Program-made: the position numbers and the translations under genes
Origin: Streptomyces hygroscopicus subsp. hygroscopicus
GTDB lineage: Bacteria > Actinomycetota > Actinomycetes > Streptomycetales > Streptomycetaceae
DNA length: 64,000 nt
Reading direction: 5' to 3'
Assembly: GCF_001553455.1 (NCBI RefSeq)
Contig: NZ_BBOX01000138.1
Location: forward strand, 1 to 64,000
Notes under the pieces: model-generated
What the model saw: only the letters and a program-made list of their open reading frames with translations
Databases searched by the model: none
What the model was told of the DNA's origin: nothing
Part shown: in pieces, positions 35,375 to 45,662 of the stretch
Position numbering within the stretch: position 1 is the stretch's first letter
Layout of the letters: the number at the start of each line of letters is the position of its first letter

Positions 35375-35421
35375 CGCTACCGTGGATGCAAGGGTCGAAG
35401 ATCTCGTCCATGGGAGGAATC

Positions 35422-36009
35422 ATGACCGCCGAACCGCAGCGCACCACCTGGCCCGTGCCGCCGCCGGACGGCTACACCGTGGACGATCTCTACAATCTGC
35501 CCGACCTCCCGCCGCACACTGAGTTGATCGACGGGAGTTTGGTCTTCGTGAGCCCGCAGCGGGTTTTTCATACGCTGGCGATGTATCTGCTGGACACCGG
35601 ACTGCATCAGACCGTGCCGGACGAGTTCCGGGTGCGCCGGGAGATGACCGTCGTGCTGGGCCCTCGCAACGCCCCCGAGCCCGATCTTCTGGTGGTGCGC
35701 GCGGAAGCGGAACAGAACGATGAGCAGACCCGGTACGAAGCAGCCGACGTGCTGCTCGCCGTGGAGGTCGTCTCGCCGGACTCCGAGGACCGGGACCGCG
35801 AGGCCAAGCCCCTCAAGTACGCCGCTGCGGGCATTCCCCACTTCTGGCTGGTCGAGAAGGCGGGCCGGGGTCGACGGCCGACGGTCCACACCTATGAGCT
35901 GGACCCGGTCACCAAGTCCTACACGAACACCGGCATCTACCACGAGCGGCTGAAGCTGACCGTCCCGTTCACGATCGACATCGACCTCACCGCGATCGAT
36001 CACCTGTAG
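35422..36009 (+). CDS. Uma2 family (PD-(D/E)XK-like) endonuclease
   Basis: A 195-aa protein of the Uma2/DUF820 family, which keeps a restriction-endonuclease-like fold and is strongly expanded in Streptomyces and cyanobacteria. Visible: GYTVDDLYNLPDLPPHTELI (Glu at strand 1), DGSLVFVSPQRVFHTLAM, APEPDLLVV (the PD), VLLAVEVVSPDSEDRDREAK (ExV..S motif), KYAAAGIPHFWLVE. The ATG at 35422 has GGGAGGA upstream. Biological role is not settled for the family. A large palindrome sits in its promoter region. Confidence 0.88.
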   Translation: MTAEPQRTTWPVPPPDGYTVDDLYNLPDLPPHTELIDGSLVFVSPQRVFHTLAMYLLDTGLHQTVPDEFRVRREMTVVLGPRNAPEPDLLVVRAEAEQNDEQTRYEAADVLLAVEVVSPDSEDRDREAKPLKYAAAGIPHFWLVEKAGRGRRPTVHTYELDPVTKSYTNTGIYHERLKLTVPFTIDIDLTAIDHL

Positions 36010-36284
36010 AGCGGACGAGCGCCGAGTTTGAACCGCCCCCCGCAGGGGGTACGCTTCCGGGCTCCCTGATTGGCATCCGGAGAGCCCCGTATGGCACACT
36101 AACCAGGTTGCTCGGTTGAGTGCCGATGCTGCGCGCCTCCCGCCGGGAGGACCGGAAGCGAGTCCCACAGTACTCGTCGCCCCTGATCAGGGGCGGAAGT
36201 ACGGGAATCTTCCGGGAAGTGTCAGCGGGGCCCCAGCCAGGCGCCCGGTGGGTGACTTTCTCCCCCAGCAACCCCCTTCACCAG
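36010..36284 (+). other. upstream part of the rpsJ leader
   Basis: Gene-free. TTGGCA at 36070-36075 and TATGGC/CACTAA around 36090-36102 offer only imperfect promoter matches. The S10 operon promoter is expected in this stretch, because a single long operon begins at rpsJ. Confidence 0.4.
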
Positions 36285-36346
36285 GGATCTCCGTTGCGGA
36301 GATTTATGAGAAGGGCTGCGACACGCCCGACCGCGTGGGTCGGAAG
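36285..36346 (+). promoter_or_regulatory. rpsJ leader element shared with rpsL
   Basis: ATCTCCG (36287-36293) pairs with CGGAGAT (36297-36303), covering the GGAG that precedes an ATG at 36306. From there [13 protein letters not shown] is encoded, matching ATHPTAWVG of the rpsL leader, but no nearby stop follows and the frame is out of phase with rpsJ. Positions 36316-36344 match 23513-23541 with one mismatch, including the hairpin CCGACC-GCGTG-GGTCGG (36327-36343). It lies about 70 nt before rpsJ. Confidence 0.6.
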
Positions 36347-36414
36347 TGAGGGGAGCGGGACGCGAAGGCCACCGGGTCCCAGAGCGTTACGAGAGACAGG
36401 ACTACGAAGTAGCC

Positions 36415-36723
36415 ATGGCGGGACAGAAGATCCGCATCCGGCTCAAGGCCTACGACCACGAGGTCATCGACTCCTCGGCGAAGAAGATCGTCGAGACGGT
36501 GACCCGCACTGGTGCGTCGGTCGCGGGCCCGGTGCCGCTGCCCACAGAGAAGAACGTGTACTGCGTCATCAAGTCGCCGCACAAGTACAAGGACTCGCGC
36601 GAGCACTTCGAGATGCGTACGCACAAGCGCCTCATCGACATCCTCGACCCCACGCCGAAGACGGTCGACTCGCTCATGCGTCTCGACCTGCCGGCCGGCG
36701 TCGACATCGAGATCAAGCTCTGA
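36415..36723 (+). CDS. rpsJ: 30S ribosomal protein S10
   Basis: A 102-aa protein, also known as NusE, which joins antitermination complexes. [58 protein letters not shown] and [11 protein letters not shown] are typical. The ATG at 36415 gives the standard length. First gene of the S10 operon. Confidence 0.98.
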   Translation: MAGQKIRIRLKAYDHEVIDSSAKKIVETVTRTGASVAGPVPLPTEKNVYCVIKSPHKYKDSREHFEMRTHKRLIDILDPTPKTVDSLMRLDLPAGVDIEIKL

Positions 36724-36736
36724 GGTGACGCGCGAG

Positions 36737-37381
36737 ATGGCTAAGCAGATCAAGGGCGTCCTGGGCGAGAAGCTCGGCATGACGCAGGTGTGGGACGAGA
36801 ACAACCGCGTCGTCCCGGTCACTGTCGTCAAGGCCGGTCCCTGCGTCGTGACCCAGGTCCGTACCGCTGACGCGGACGGCTACAGCGCCGTCCAGATCGC
36901 CTTCGGCGAGATCGACCCGCGCAAGGTGAACAAGCCCCTCAAGGGCCACTTCGCCAAGGCCGATGTGACCCCGCGCCGCCACCTGGTGGAGCTGCGTACC
37001 GCCGACGCCGGTGAGTACACGCTCGGCCAGGAGGTCACCGCCGAGGTGTTCGAGTCCGGTGTCAAGGTCGACGTGACCGGCACCAGCAAGGGCAAGGGCA
37101 CCGCCGGTGTCATGAAGCGCCACGGCTTCGGCGGCCTCGGCGCCGGCCACGGCACCCAGCGCAAGCACCGCTCGCCGGGCTCCATCGGTGGCTGCGCCAC
37201 CCCGGGCCGCGTGTTCAAGGGCCTGCGCATGGCCGGCCGCATGGGCAATGAGCGGGTCACCACCCAGAACCTGACCGTCCACGCCGTTGACGCGGAGAAG
37301 GGTCTGCTCCTGATCAAGGGAGCGGTTCCTGGTCCGAACGGCGGCCTCGTCCTGGTCCGTACCGCGGCCAAGGGGGCCTGA
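36737..37381 (+). CDS. rplC: 50S ribosomal protein L3
   Basis: A 214-aa protein that reaches the peptidyl-transferase center. [20 protein letters not shown] opens the beta-barrel; the extended loop [20 protein letters not shown] carries the conserved tip residues, followed by [19 protein letters not shown] and [18 protein letters not shown] 13 nt after rpsJ. Confidence 0.98.
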   Translation: MAKQIKGVLGEKLGMTQVWDENNRVVPVTVVKAGPCVVTQVRTADADGYSAVQIAFGEIDPRKVNKPLKGHFAKADVTPRRHLVELRTADAGEYTLGQEVTAEVFESGVKVDVTGTSKGKGTAGVMKRHGFGGLGAGHGTQRKHRSPGSIGGCATPGRVFKGLRMAGRMGNERVTTQNLTVHAVDAEKGLLLIKGAVPGPNGGLVLVRTAAKGA

Positions 37382-37389
37382 GGTAACCG

Positions 37390-38043
37390 ATGAGCACCAT
37401 TGACATCCTTTCGCCGGCAGGCGACAAGGCCGGGACCGTCGAGCTCCCCGCGGAGATCTTCGACGCGCAGGTCAGCGTCCCGCTGATCCACCAGGTCGTC
37501 GTCGCCCAGCTGGCCGCTGCCCGCCAGGGCACGCACAAGACCAAGACCCGTGGCGAGGTCCGCGGCGGTGGCAAGAAGCCGTACCGCCAGAAGGGCACCG
37601 GCCGCGCGCGCCAGGGCTCGACCCGCGCGCCGCAGTTCGCCGGCGGTGGCGTCGTGCACGGTCCCGTGCCGCGCGACTACAGCCAGCGCACCCCGAAGAA
37701 GATGAAGGCCGCCGCGCTCCGCGGTGCCCTCTCCGACCGGGCGCGCCACGACCGGATTCACGTCGTGACCGGCGTGGTCGACGGCGGGATCTCCACCAAG
37801 GCCGCCAAGGCCCTGCTGGGCAAGATCAGCGAGCGCAAGAACGTGCTGCTGGTCGCCGAGCGGAGCGACGAGGCCGCGTGGCTGTCCGCCCGCAACCTGC
37901 CCCAGGTGCACATCCTGGAGCCGGGCCAGCTGAACACGTACGACGTGCTCGTCTCCGACGACGTGGTCTTCACCAAGGCCGCCTTCGAGTCCTTCGTGGC
38001 TGGTCCCAAGGCCGCTGAGAAGACTGAAGGGAGCGCCGCCTGA
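37390..38043 (+). CDS. rplD: 50S ribosomal protein L4
   Basis: A 217-aa protein whose extended loop lines the exit tunnel: [40 protein letters not shown]. In E. coli L4 represses the S10 operon by acting on the leader; whether the leader here is such a target is unknown. The stop overlaps the rplW start (TGATG). Confidence 0.98.
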   Translation: MSTIDILSPAGDKAGTVELPAEIFDAQVSVPLIHQVVVAQLAAARQGTHKTKTRGEVRGGGKKPYRQKGTGRARQGSTRAPQFAGGGVVHGPVPRDYSQRTPKKMKAAALRGALSDRARHDRIHVVTGVVDGGISTKAAKALLGKISERKNVLLVAERSDEAAWLSARNLPQVHILEPGQLNTYDVLVSDDVVFTKAAFESFVAGPKAAEKTEGSAA

Positions 38044-38369
38044 TGAGTGAGGCGACCGCTGTCACCAGCAAGACCTTCACCGACCCCCGCGACGTTCTCG
38101 TCAAGCCGGTGGTCTCGGAGAAGAGCTACGCGCTGCTGGACGAGAACAAGTACACGTTCATCGTCGACCCGCGCGCGAACAAGACCCAGATCAAGCAGGC
38201 CGTCGAGGCGGTCTTCTCGGTCAAGGTCACCGGGGTCAACACGATCAACCGCCAGGGCAAGCGCAAGCGCACCCGCACCGGTTTCGGCAAGCGCAAGGAC
38301 ACCAAGCGCGCCATCGTGACCCTCGCCGAGGGCGACCGCATCGACATCTTCGGCGGCCCGGTCTCCTAA
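38043..38369 (+). CDS. rplW: 50S ribosomal protein L23
   Basis: A 108-aa protein at the tunnel exit, docking site of trigger factor and [43 protein letters not shown] and the basic loop [20 protein letters not shown] are present. It starts within the rplD stop, indicating translational coupling. Confidence 0.98.
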   Translation: MSEATAVTSKTFTDPRDVLVKPVVSEKSYALLDENKYTFIVDPRANKTQIKQAVEAVFSVKVTGVNTINRQGKRKRTRTGFGKRKDTKRAIVTLAEGDRIDIFGGPVS

Positions 38370-38417
38370 CCGGAGATCGGAACGTCCAGAAGTCCGGAAT
38401 CTTCCGAGGACTGAGAA

Positions 38418-39254
38418 ATGGGTATCCGCAAGTACAAGCCGACGACCCCGGGCCGTCGTGGCTCCAGCGTCGCCGACTTCGTCGAGATCACGCGGTCCAC
38501 GCCGGAGAAGTCGCTGGTCCGCCCGCTGCACAGCAAGGGTGGTCGTAACAACGCCGGCCGCATCACGGTCCGCCACCAGGGTGGCGGTCACAAGCGTGCG
38601 TACCGCGTGATCGACTTCCGCCGTCACGACAAGGACGGCGTCCCGGCGAAGGTCGCGCACATCGAATACGACCCCAACCGCACCGCGCGCATCGCGCTGC
38701 TGCACTACGCCGACGGCGAGAAGCGCTACATCCTCGCCCCGCGTGGCCTGAAGCAGAACGACCGTATTGAGAACGGCCCCGGCGCCGACATCAAGCCCGG
38801 TAACAACCTCGCGCTGCGCAACATCCCGGTTGGTACCACGCTCCACGCCATCGAGCTGCGGCCCGGCGGCGGCGCGAAGTTCGCCCGTTCCGCGGGTGCC
38901 TCCGTGCAGCTGCTGGCGAAGGAGGGCTCCATGGCCCACCTGCGCATGCCGTCCGGTGAGATCCGCCTGGTCGACGTCCGCTGCCGCGCCACCGTCGGCG
39001 AGGTCGGCAACGCCGAGCAGTCGAACATCAACTGGGGCAAGGCCGGCCGCATGCGCTGGAAGGGCGTCCGCCCGACCGTTCGTGGTGTGGTCATGAACCC
39101 CGTCGACCACCCGCACGGTGGTGGTGAGGGCAAGACCTCCGGTGGTCGCCACCCGGTCTCGCCGTGGGGTCAGAAGGAGGGCCGTACGCGCTCGCCGAAG
39201 AAGGCCAGCAACAAGTACATCGTCCGCCGCCGCAAGACGAACAAGAAGCGCTAG
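38418..39254 (+). CDS. rplB: 50S ribosomal protein L2
   Basis: A 278-aa protein needed for peptidyl-transferase assembly. Conserved blocks: [40 protein letters not shown], and [20 protein letters not shown] with the conserved His residues near the active center; basic tail [18 protein letters not shown]. 48 nt after rplW. Confidence 0.98.
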   Translation: MGIRKYKPTTPGRRGSSVADFVEITRSTPEKSLVRPLHSKGGRNNAGRITVRHQGGGHKRAYRVIDFRRHDKDGVPAKVAHIEYDPNRTARIALLHYADGEKRYILAPRGLKQNDRIENGPGADIKPGNNLALRNIPVGTTLHAIELRPGGGAKFARSAGASVQLLAKEGSMAHLRMPSGEIRLVDVRCRATVGEVGNAEQSNINWGKAGRMRWKGVRPTVRGVVMNPVDHPHGGGEGKTSGGRHPVSPWGQKEGRTRSPKKASNKYIVRRRKTNKKR

Positions 39255-39266
39255 GAGCGGGTTCAG

Positions 39267-39548
39267 ATGCCGCGCAGTCTCAAGAAGGGGCCCTTCGTCG
39301 ACGACCACCTGATCAAGAAGGTGGACACGCAGAACGAAGCAGGCACCAAGAACGTCATCAAGACCTGGTCCCGCCGCTCGATGATCGTCCCGGCCATGCT
39401 CGGCCACACGATCGCGGTGCACGACGGCCGCAAGCACGTCCCGGTGTTCGTCACCGAGTCGATGGTCGGCCACAAGCTCGGCGAGTTCGCGCCGACCCGC
39501 ACCTTCCGCGGCCATGAGAAGGACGACCGCAAGTCGCGTCGTCGCTGA
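39267..39548 (+). CDS. rpsS: 30S ribosomal protein S19
   Basis: A 93-aa head protein. [40 protein letters not shown], and [20 protein letters not shown] are diagnostic. It lies 12 nt after rplB in the same operon. Confidence 0.98.
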   Translation: MPRSLKKGPFVDDHLIKKVDTQNEAGTKNVIKTWSRRSMIVPAMLGHTIAVHDGRKHVPVFVTESMVGHKLGEFAPTRTFRGHEKDDRKSRRR

Positions 39549-39588
39549 TCAGCGGAAAAGACTCATGACAGACACCGAAGGGACAACC

Positions 39589-39936
39589 ATGGAAGCCAGG
39601 GCCCAGGCGCGGTACATCCGCGTCACGCCCATGAAGGCCCGCCGCGTGGTGGACCTCATCCGTGGCATGAGCGCCACGGAGGCCCAGGCGGTCCTGCGTT
39701 TCGCCCCGCAGGCCGCGAGCGTGCCGGTCGGCAAGGTGCTGGACAGCGCCATCGCCAACGCCGCGCACAACTACGACCACACCGACGCCGACAGCCTCTA
39801 CATCTCCGAGGCGTACGTCGACGAGGGCCCGACCCTGAAGCGGTTCCGCCCGCGTGCCCAGGGGCGTGCCTACCGGATCCGCAAGCGGACCAGCCACATC
39901 ACCGTGGTCGTCAGCAGCAAGGAAGGAACCCGGTAA
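39589..39936 (+). CDS. rplV: 50S ribosomal protein L22
   Basis: A 115-aa tunnel-lining protein: [20 protein letters not shown], the beta-hairpin [20 protein letters not shown] (macrolide-resistance region, wild type) and [12 protein letters not shown]. An ATG at 39565 would add eight residues; 39589 was chosen because GAAGGGA precedes it and it gives the usual N-terminus. The TAA overlaps the rpsC ATG by one base. Confidence 0.96.
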   Translation: MEARAQARYIRVTPMKARRVVDLIRGMSATEAQAVLRFAPQAASVPVGKVLDSAIANAAHNYDHTDADSLYISEAYVDEGPTLKRFRPRAQGRAYRIRKRTSHITVVVSSKEGTR

Positions 39937-40763
39937 TGGGCCAGAAGGTAAACCCGCACGGGTTCCGGCTCGGCATCACCACCGACTTCAAGTCGCGCTG
40001 GTACGCCGACAAGCTGTACAAGGACTACGTCAAGGAAGACGTCGCCATCCGCCGGATGATGACGAAGGGCATGGAGCGCGCGGGTATCTCCAAGGTGGAG
40101 ATCGAGCGCACCCGTGACCGCGTCCGCGTCGACATCCACACCGCCCGGCCGGGCATCGTCATCGGCCGCCGCGGCGCGGAGGCCGACCGTATCCGCGGCG
40201 AGCTGGAGAAGCTCACCGGCAAGCAGGTGCAGCTCAACATCCTCGAGGTGAAGAACCCCGAGATCGACGCTCAGCTGGTGGCCCAGGCCGTCGCCGAGCA
40301 GCTCTCCTCCCGCGTCTCCTTCCGCCGTGCCATGCGCAAGTCGATGCAGAGCTCGATGAAGGCCGGCGCCAAGGGCATCAAGATCCAGTGTGGTGGCCGT
40401 CTCGGCGGCGCCGAGATGTCCCGCTCGGAGTTCTACCGCGAGGGCCGGGTGCCGCTGCACACGCTCCGCGCGAACGTCGACTACGGCTTCTTCGAGGCCA
40501 AGACCACCTTCGGCCGCATCGGCGTCAAGGTGTGGATCTACAAGGGCGACGTGAAGAACATCGCCGAGGTCCGCGCCGAGAACGCCGCCGCCCGCGCCGG
40601 CAACCGTCCGTCGCGTGGCAGCGACCGCCCGCAGCGCCGTGGTGGCGAGCGCGGTGGCCGCGGCCGTAAGCCGCAGCAGTCGGCCGCGCCCGCCGAGGCC
40701 GCCAAGGCCGAGGCGCCCGCCGCGGCGGCGGCCGAGCCCAGCGCAGCCGGAAAGGAGAGCTGA
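39936..40763 (+). CDS. rpsC: 30S ribosomal protein S3
   Basis: A 275-aa protein at the mRNA entry site. [22 protein letters not shown] domain [19 protein letters not shown]-terminal domain [20 protein letters not shown] and [15 protein letters not shown]. The tail after residue 220 is a low-complexity Arg/Gly then Ala/Glu/Pro extension typical of Streptomyces. Confidence 0.98.
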   Translation: MGQKVNPHGFRLGITTDFKSRWYADKLYKDYVKEDVAIRRMMTKGMERAGISKVEIERTRDRVRVDIHTARPGIVIGRRGAEADRIRGELEKLTGKQVQLNILEVKNPEIDAQLVAQAVAEQLSSRVSFRRAMRKSMQSSMKAGAKGIKIQCGGRLGGAEMSRSEFYREGRVPLHTLRANVDYGFFEAKTTFGRIGVKVWIYKGDVKNIAEVRAENAAARAGNRPSRGSDRPQRRGGERGGRGRKPQQSAAPAEAAKAEAPAAAAAEPSAAGKES

Positions 40764-40767
40764 CCCC

Positions 40768-41187
40768 ATGCTGATCCCTCGCAGGGTCAAGCACCGCAAG
40801 CAGCACCACCCCAAGCGGTCCGGCATGGCCAAGGGCGGTACGGAGCTGGCGTTCGGCGAGTACGGCATCCAGGCCGTCACCCCGGCGTACGTCACCAACC
40901 GTCAGATCGAGGCCGCTCGTATCGCGATGACCCGCCACATCAAGCGTGGCGGCAAGGTCTGGATCAACATCTACCCGGACCGTCCGCTGACGAAGAAGCC
41001 CGCTGAGACCCGTATGGGTTCCGGTAAGGGTTCGCCGGAGTGGTGGGTCGCGAACGTCAAGCCCGGTCGGGTGATGTTCGAGCTGTCCTACCCGAACGAG
41101 AAGACTGCGCGTGAGGCGCTCACCCGCGCTGCTCACAAGCTCCCGATGAAGTGCCGGATCGTGCGGCGCGAGGCAGGTGAGTCGTGA
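40768..41187 (+). CDS. rplP: 50S ribosomal protein L16
   Basis: A 139-aa protein contacting the A site. [40 protein letters not shown], and [20 protein letters not shown] include the conserved Arg loop. It overlaps rpmC at TGATG. Confidence 0.98.
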   Translation: MLIPRRVKHRKQHHPKRSGMAKGGTELAFGEYGIQAVTPAYVTNRQIEAARIAMTRHIKRGGKVWINIYPDRPLTKKPAETRMGSGKGSPEWWVANVKPGRVMFELSYPNEKTAREALTRAAHKLPMKCRIVRREAGES

Positions 41188-41411
41188 TGGCGGCCGGTAC
41201 CAAGGCGTCCGAGCTGCGTGAGCTGAACAACGAGGACCTCGTTGGCAAGCTCCGTGAGGCCAAGGAAGAGCTGTTCAACCTCCGCTTCCAGGCGGCGACC
41301 GGACAGCTCGAGAACCACGGCCGGCTGAAGGCCGTCCGCAAGGACATCGCCCGGATCTACACCCTGATGCGGGAGCGCGAGCTCGGCATCGAGACGGTGG
41401 AGAGCGCCTGA
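41187..41411 (+). CDS. rpmC: 50S ribosomal protein L29
   Basis: A 74-aa helical hairpin: [61 protein letters not shown] at 41187 was preferred over GTG at 41184 because it gives the family N-terminus and AGGTGAG lies upstream. Confidence 0.95.
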   Translation: MAAGTKASELRELNNEDLVGKLREAKEELFNLRFQAATGQLENHGRLKAVRKDIARIYTLMRERELGIETVESA

Positions 41412-41698
41412 TGAGCGAGACGAATGTGACTGAGAACGCAACGCAGAACCGCGGCTTCCGCAAGACCCGTGAGGGTCTGGTCGTCAGCGACAAGATGGAC
41501 AAGACCGTCGTCGTCGCCGTCGAGGACCGCGTCAAGCACGCGCTGTACGGCAAGGTCATCCGCCGTACCAACAAGCTCAAGGCGCACGACGAGCAGAACG
41601 CCGCGGGTGTCGGCGACCGCGTCCTCCTGATGGAGACCCGGCCGCTGTCCGCGACCAAGCGCTGGCGCGTCGTCGAGATCCTCGAGAAGGCCAAGTAG
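41411..41698 (+). CDS. rpsQ: 30S ribosomal protein S17
   Basis: A 95-aa OB-fold protein: [64 protein letters not shown] overlap with rpmC. It is the last gene of the S10 part; three hairpins separate it from rplN. Confidence 0.98.
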   Translation: MSETNVTENATQNRGFRKTREGLVVSDKMDKTVVVAVEDRVKHALYGKVIRRTNKLKAHDEQNAAGVGDRVLLMETRPLSATKRWRVVEILEKAK

Positions 41699-41700
41699 GT

Positions 41701-41800
41701 AATTCCCGCAAGGGAATTCCAAGAACCGCAGCCTGCGGGGATTCCCCCGCAGGACAGTTCCGCCAGGCTCGGCGGGGGCTCCTTCCCGGAGCCCCCGCCG
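41701..41800 (+). terminator. three consecutive hairpins between rpsQ and rplN
   Basis: Stem A: AATTCCC (41701-41707) with GGGAATT (41712-41718). Stem B: CCTGCGGGG (41732-41740) with CCCCGCAGG (41745-41753). Stem C: 13 bp, CGGCGGGGGCTCC (41770-41782) with GGAGCCCCCGCCG (41788-41800). None has a U-tract. They mark the S10/spc boundary and may act as processing or attenuation sites. Confidence 0.75.
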
Positions 41801-41828
41801 GGAACCGGCAGACGATCAGGAGATAGAC

Positions 41829-42197
41829 GTGATCCAGCAGGAGTCGCGACTGCGTGTCGCCGACAACACGGGCGCGAAGGAGATCCTTTGCATCCGTGTT
41901 CTCGGTGGCTCCGGTCGCCGCTACGCGGGCATCGGTGACGTCATCGTCGCCACCGTCAAGGACGCGATCCCCGGTGGCAACGTGAAGAAGGGTGACGTCG
42001 TCAAGGCGGTCATCGTGCGCACCGTCAAGGAGCGCCGCCGCCCGGACGGTTCGTACATCCGCTTCGACGAGAACGCGGCCGTCATCCTCAAGAACGATGG
42101 CGACCCCCGCGGCACCCGTATCTTCGGCCCGGTGGGCCGTGAGCTGCGCGAGAAGAAGTTCATGAAGATCATCTCGCTCGCGCCGGAGGTGCTGTAA
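41829..42197 (+). CDS. rplN: 50S ribosomal protein L14
   Basis: A 122-aa protein at the subunit interface: [63 protein letters not shown] start with AGGAGATAG upstream. First gene of the spc segment. Confidence 0.98.
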   Translation: MIQQESRLRVADNTGAKEILCIRVLGGSGRRYAGIGDVIVATVKDAIPGGNVKKGDVVKAVIVRTVKERRRPDGSYIRFDENAAVILKNDGDPRGTRIFGPVGRELREKKFMKIISLAPEVL

Positions 42198-42200
42198 CCG

Positions 42201-42524
42201 ATGAAGATCAAGAAGGGCGACCTGGTCCAGGTCATCACCGGTAAGGACAAGGGCAAGCAGGGCAAGGTCATCGCGGCCTTCCCGCGCGAGGACCGCGTCC
42301 TGGTCGAGGGTGTCAACCGGGTCAAGAAGCACACCAAGGCCGGACAGACCGCTCGTGGTTCGAAGACCGGCGGCATCGTGACGACCGAGGCCCCGATCCA
42401 CGTGAGCAATGTTCAGCTCGTGGTGGAGAAGGACGGCAAGAAGGTCGTCACCCGCGTCGGATACCGCTTCGACGACGAGGGCAACAAGATCCGCGTTGCC
42501 AAGCGGACCGGTGAGGACATCTGA
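42201..42524 (+). CDS. rplX: 50S ribosomal protein L24
   Basis: A 107-aa KOW-domain protein that initiates 50S assembly: [40 protein letters not shown]. It starts 3 nt after rplN and overlaps rplE by 1 nt. Confidence 0.98.
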   Translation: MKIKKGDLVQVITGKDKGKQGKVIAAFPREDRVLVEGVNRVKKHTKAGQTARGSKTGGIVTTEAPIHVSNVQLVVEKDGKKVVTRVGYRFDDEGNKIRVAKRTGEDI

Positions 42525-43084
42525 TGACTGCCACCACCACTGCACCGCGTCTCAAGACGCGCTACCGCGAAGAGATCCAGGCCAAGCTGCAGGAGCAGTT
42601 CTCCTACGGGAACGTCATGCAGATCCCGGGTCTGACCAAGGTCGTGGTCAACATGGGTGTGGGCGACGCCGCCCGCGACTCCAAGCTGATCGAGGGCGCC
42701 ATCCGCGACCTCGCCACGATCACCGGCCAGAAGCCCGCCGTGACCAAGGCTCGCAAGTCCATCGCGCAGTTCAAGCTGCGTGAGGGCCAGCCGATCGGCG
42801 CCCACGTCACCCTCCGTGGTGACCGCATGTGGGAGTTCCTGGACCGTCTGGTGTCGCTCGCGCTGCCGCGCATCCGCGACTTCCGCGGTCTGTCGCCGAA
42901 GCAGTTCGACGGCCGGGGCAACTACACCTTCGGTCTCACGGAGCAGGTCATGTTCCACGAGATCGACCAGGACAAGATCGACCGCGTCCGGGGTATGGAC
43001 ATCACCGTGGTGACCACGGCGACCAACGACGAAGAGGGCCGCGCCCTGCTGCGTCACCTCGGCTTCCCGTTCAAGGAGGCGTGA
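42524..43084 (+). CDS. rplE: 50S ribosomal protein L5
   Basis: A 186-aa 5S rRNA-binding protein contacting P-site t[43 protein letters not shown], and FPFKEA at the end. ATGA overlap with rplX. Confidence 0.98.
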   Translation: MTATTTAPRLKTRYREEIQAKLQEQFSYGNVMQIPGLTKVVVNMGVGDAARDSKLIEGAIRDLATITGQKPAVTKARKSIAQFKLREGQPIGAHVTLRGDRMWEFLDRLVSLALPRIRDFRGLSPKQFDGRGNYTFGLTEQVMFHEIDQDKIDRVRGMDITVVTTATNDEEGRALLRHLGFPFKEA

Positions 43085-43087
43085 GCC

Positions 43088-43273
43088 GTGGCGAAGAAGG
43101 CTCTCATTGCCAAGGCCGCCCGCAAGCCCAAGTTCGGCGTGCGTGCGTACACGCGCTGCCAGCGCTGCGGACGTCCGCACTCCGTCTACCGCAAGTTCGG
43201 CCTGTGCCGCGTGTGCCTTCGTGAGATGGCTCACCGCGGCGAGCTGCCGGGCGTGACCAAGAGCTCCTGGTAA
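43088..43273 (+). CDS. rpsN: 30S ribosomal protein S14, zinc-binding (type Z)
   Basis: A 61-aa short S14. [20 protein letters not shown] supplies the four zinc Cys, so this is the C+ form; zinc-free paralogues in Streptomyces are Zur-controlled and located elsewhere. GTG start 3 nt after rplE. Confidence 0.97.
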   Translation: MAKKALIAKAARKPKFGVRAYTRCQRCGRPHSVYRKFGLCRVCLREMAHRGELPGVTKSSW

Positions 43274-43481
43274 TCCGTCCATACGGACGGATACCGGGCT
43301 CTCGGTAAGCAAATGGATGACGAGGCCCGCCCGCCCGCTCCCGTAGAGTGGAAGGGTTGGGCGCTCGTCGCCCAGAATCCTTACTACGCCGTAGGTCCCC
43401 GCGCCGCACCCGTGCCCACCCTGTGTGGGTGAGAGGGATGGCGCAGATAGGAAACCCCGGCGAGAGAGGCCGAAGGCCATC
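43274..43481 (+). promoter_or_regulatory. rpsN-rpsH intergenic leader with hairpins
   Basis: CCGTCC-ATAC-GGACGG (43277-43292) forms a small hairpin after rpsN, and CCCACCC/GGGTGAG-type complementarity lies at about 43415-43435 before rpsH. In E. coli S8 regulates spc translation at rplE; a comparable S8 target here is unproven. Confidence 0.4.
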
Positions 43482-43880
43482 ATGACCATGACCGATCCGA
43501 TCGCAGACATGCTGACGCGTCTGCGAAACGCGAACTCGGCGTACCACGACTCCGTCGTGATGCCCCACAGCAAGATCAAGTCGCATATCGCGGAGATCCT
43601 CCAGCAGGAGGGCTACATCACCGGCTGGAAGGTCGAGGACGCCGAGGTCGGCAAGAACCTCGTCCTCGAGTTGAAGTTCGGTCCGAACCGCGAGCGCTCG
43701 ATCGCCGGCATCAAGCGGATCTCGAAGCCGGGCCTGCGGGTCTACGCAAAGTCCACCAACCTGCCGAAGGTGCTCGGCGGCCTGGGCGTGGCGATCATCT
43801 CCACGTCGCACGGGCTCCTCACCGACAAGCAGGCCGGCAAGAAGGGCGTGGGTGGGGAAGTCCTCGCCTACGTCTGGTAA
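43482..43880 (+). CDS. rpsH: 30S ribosomal protein S8
   Basis: A 132-aa primary 16S rRNA binder: [59 protein letters not shown]. The ATG at 43482 gives the normal start; the frame upstream to 43425 is not supported. Confidence 0.98.
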   Translation: MTMTDPIADMLTRLRNANSAYHDSVVMPHSKIKSHIAEILQQEGYITGWKVEDAEVGKNLVLELKFGPNRERSIAGIKRISKPGLRVYAKSTNLPKVLGGLGVAIISTSHGLLTDKQAGKKGVGGEVLAYVW

Positions 43881-43900
43881 CCAGGGAACGGAGGAAGCAC

Positions 43901-44440
43901 ATGTCGCGCATTGGCAAGCTGCCCATCCAGGTTCCCGCTGGTGTGGACGTCACCATCGATGGCCGCACGGTCGCCGTGAAGGGTCCCAAGGGCTCTCTCT
44001 CGCACACCGTCGCCGCGCCGATCGAGGTCGCCAAGGGTGAGGACAACACGCTCGTTGTCTCCCGCCCCAACGATGAGCGTCAGAACAAGGCCCTGCACGG
44101 CCTGTCCCGCACGCTGGTGGCGAACATGATCACCGGCGTGACCCAGGGCTACAGCAAGGCGCTCGAGATCAGCGGTGTCGGCTACCGCGTCCAGGCGAAG
44201 GGCTCCAACCTGGAGTTCTCCCTGGGCTACAGCCACCCGATCCTGGTCGAGGCCCCCGAGGGCATCACCTTCAAGGTGGAGTCCCCGACCAAGCTGAGCG
44301 TCGAGGGCATCGACAAGCAGAAGGTCGGCGAGGTCGCCGCGAACATCCGCAAGCTGCGCAAGCCCGACCCGTACAAGGCCAAGGGCGTGAAGTACGCGGG
44401 CGAGGTCATCCGCCGCAAGGTCGGAAAGGCTGGTAAGTAA
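43901..44440 (+). CDS. rplF: 50S ribosomal protein L6
   Basis: A 179-aa protein near the factor-binding site: [73 protein letters not shown] precedes the ATG. Confidence 0.98.
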   Translation: MSRIGKLPIQVPAGVDVTIDGRTVAVKGPKGSLSHTVAAPIEVAKGEDNTLVVSRPNDERQNKALHGLSRTLVANMITGVTQGYSKALEISGVGYRVQAKGSNLEFSLGYSHPILVEAPEGITFKVESPTKLSVEGIDKQKVGEVAANIRKLRKPDPYKAKGVKYAGEVIRRKVGKAGK

Positions 44441-44443
44441 GCC

Positions 44444-44827
44444 ATGGCATACGGTGTGAAGATCGCCAAGGGCAACGCCCGCAAGGCTGCCGCCGTCAAG
44501 CGCCGTCACATCCGCGTCCGCAAGCGGGTCTCCGGTACGCCGGCCCGTCCCCGCCTGGTCGTGACGCGGTCCAACCGTCACATGGTGGCGCAGGTCATCG
44601 ACGACATCGCGGGCCACACCCTGGCCTCGGCGTCGACGCTGGACAGCTCCATCCGTGCGGCCGAGGGCGACAAGAGCGCCCAGGCGCAGCGGGTCGGCGC
44701 CCTGGTGGCCGAGCGGGCGAAGGCCGCGGGCATCGAGGCCGTCGTGTTCGACCGCGGTGGCAACCAGTACGCCGGGCGGATCGCCGCTCTGGCGGACGCC
44801 GCCCGCGAGGCCGGGCTGAAGTTCTGA
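44444..44827 (+). CDS. rplR: 50S ribosomal protein L18
   Basis: A 127-aa 5S rRNA-binding protein with a basic N-terminus ([20 protein letters not shown]), [40 protein letters not shown]. It lies 3 nt after rplF. Confidence 0.98.
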   Translation: MAYGVKIAKGNARKAAAVKRRHIRVRKRVSGTPARPRLVVTRSNRHMVAQVIDDIAGHTLASASTLDSSIRAAEGDKSAQAQRVGALVAERAKAAGIEAVVFDRGGNQYAGRIAALADAAREAGLKF

Positions 44828-44870
44828 GCCCCGGTTCCAACGCAAAGCGGAAACGAGAGAGGTAAATCCA

Positions 44871-45476
44871 ATGGCTGGACCCCAGCGCCGCGGTGGCGGC
44901 GCCGGTGGCGGCGAGCGGCGGGACCGGAAGGACCGGCGGGACGGCGGCGCTGCCGCCGAGAAGACCGCTTACGTCGAGCGTGTTGTCGCGATCAACCGCG
45001 TCGCCAAGGTTGTGAAGGGTGGTCGTCGCTTCAGCTTCACCGCGCTGGTCGTGGTGGGCGACGGTGACGGCACCGTGGGTGTCGGTTACGGCAAGGCCAA
45101 GGAGGTGCCGGCCGCGATCGCCAAGGGCGTGGAGGAGGCCAAGAAGCACTTCTTCAAGGTCCCCCGGATCGCCGGCACCATCCCGCACCCGATCCAGGGT
45201 GAGGAGGCCGCGGGTGTCGTGCTGCTGAAGCCGGCGTCCCCCGGTACCGGTGTGATCGCCGGTGGCCCGGTGCGCGCCGTGCTGGAGTGCGCGGGCATCC
45301 ACGACGTGCTGAGCAAGTCGCTCGGTTCGTCGAACCCGATCAACATCGTGCACGCCACGGTGGCCGCTCTGCAGGGCCTGCAGCGCCCCGAGGAGATCGC
45401 CGCCCGCCGTGGCCTGCCGCTCGAGGACGTCGCCCCCGCCGCTCTGCTGCGGGCGCGTGCCGGGGTGGGTGTGTGA
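44871..45476 (+). CDS. rpsE: 30S ribosomal protein S5
   Basis: A 201-aa protein of the mRNA entry and ram region. An Arg/Gly-rich N-terminus ([20 protein letters not shown]) precedes [20 protein letters not shown], the S5 motif [20 protein letters not shown] (spectinomycin loop), and [15 protein letters not shown]. Complete. Confidence 0.98.
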   Translation: MAGPQRRGGGAGGGERRDRKDRRDGGAAAEKTAYVERVVAINRVAKVVKGGRRFSFTALVVVGDGDGTVGVGYGKAKEVPAAIAKGVEEAKKHFFKVPRIAGTIPHPIQGEEAAGVVLLKPASPGTGVIAGGPVRAVLECAGIHDVLSKSLGSSNPINIVHATVAALQGLQRPEEIAARRGLPLEDVAPAALLRARAGVGV

Positions 45477-45478
45477 GC

Positions 45479-45661
45479 ATGGCCCGCCTGAAGATCACGC
45501 AGACGAAGTCCTACATCGGCAGCAAGCAGAACCACCGCGACACGCTGCGGACGCTCGGGCTCAAGAAGCTCGGCGACGTGGTCGTCAAGGAGGACCGCCC
45601 CGAGTTCCGCGGCATGGCCCAGGCCGTGCGGCACCTCGTGACGGTCGAGGAGGTCGACTGA
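45479..45661 (+). CDS. rpmD: 50S ribosomal protein L30
   Basis: A 60-aa protein: [43 protein letters not shown] at 45479, 2 nt after the rpsE stop; normal length. Confidence 0.97.
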   Translation: MARLKITQTKSYIGSKQNHRDTLRTLGLKKLGDVVVKEDRPEFRGMAQAVRHLVTVEEVD

Positions 45662-45662
45662 G

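Noticed and set aside
36306-36728. Protein-coding gene overlapping rpsJ from the ATG of the leader element
   Set aside because: Beyond the first 13 codons the translation is an Arg/Pro-rich shadow of rpsJ in another frame.
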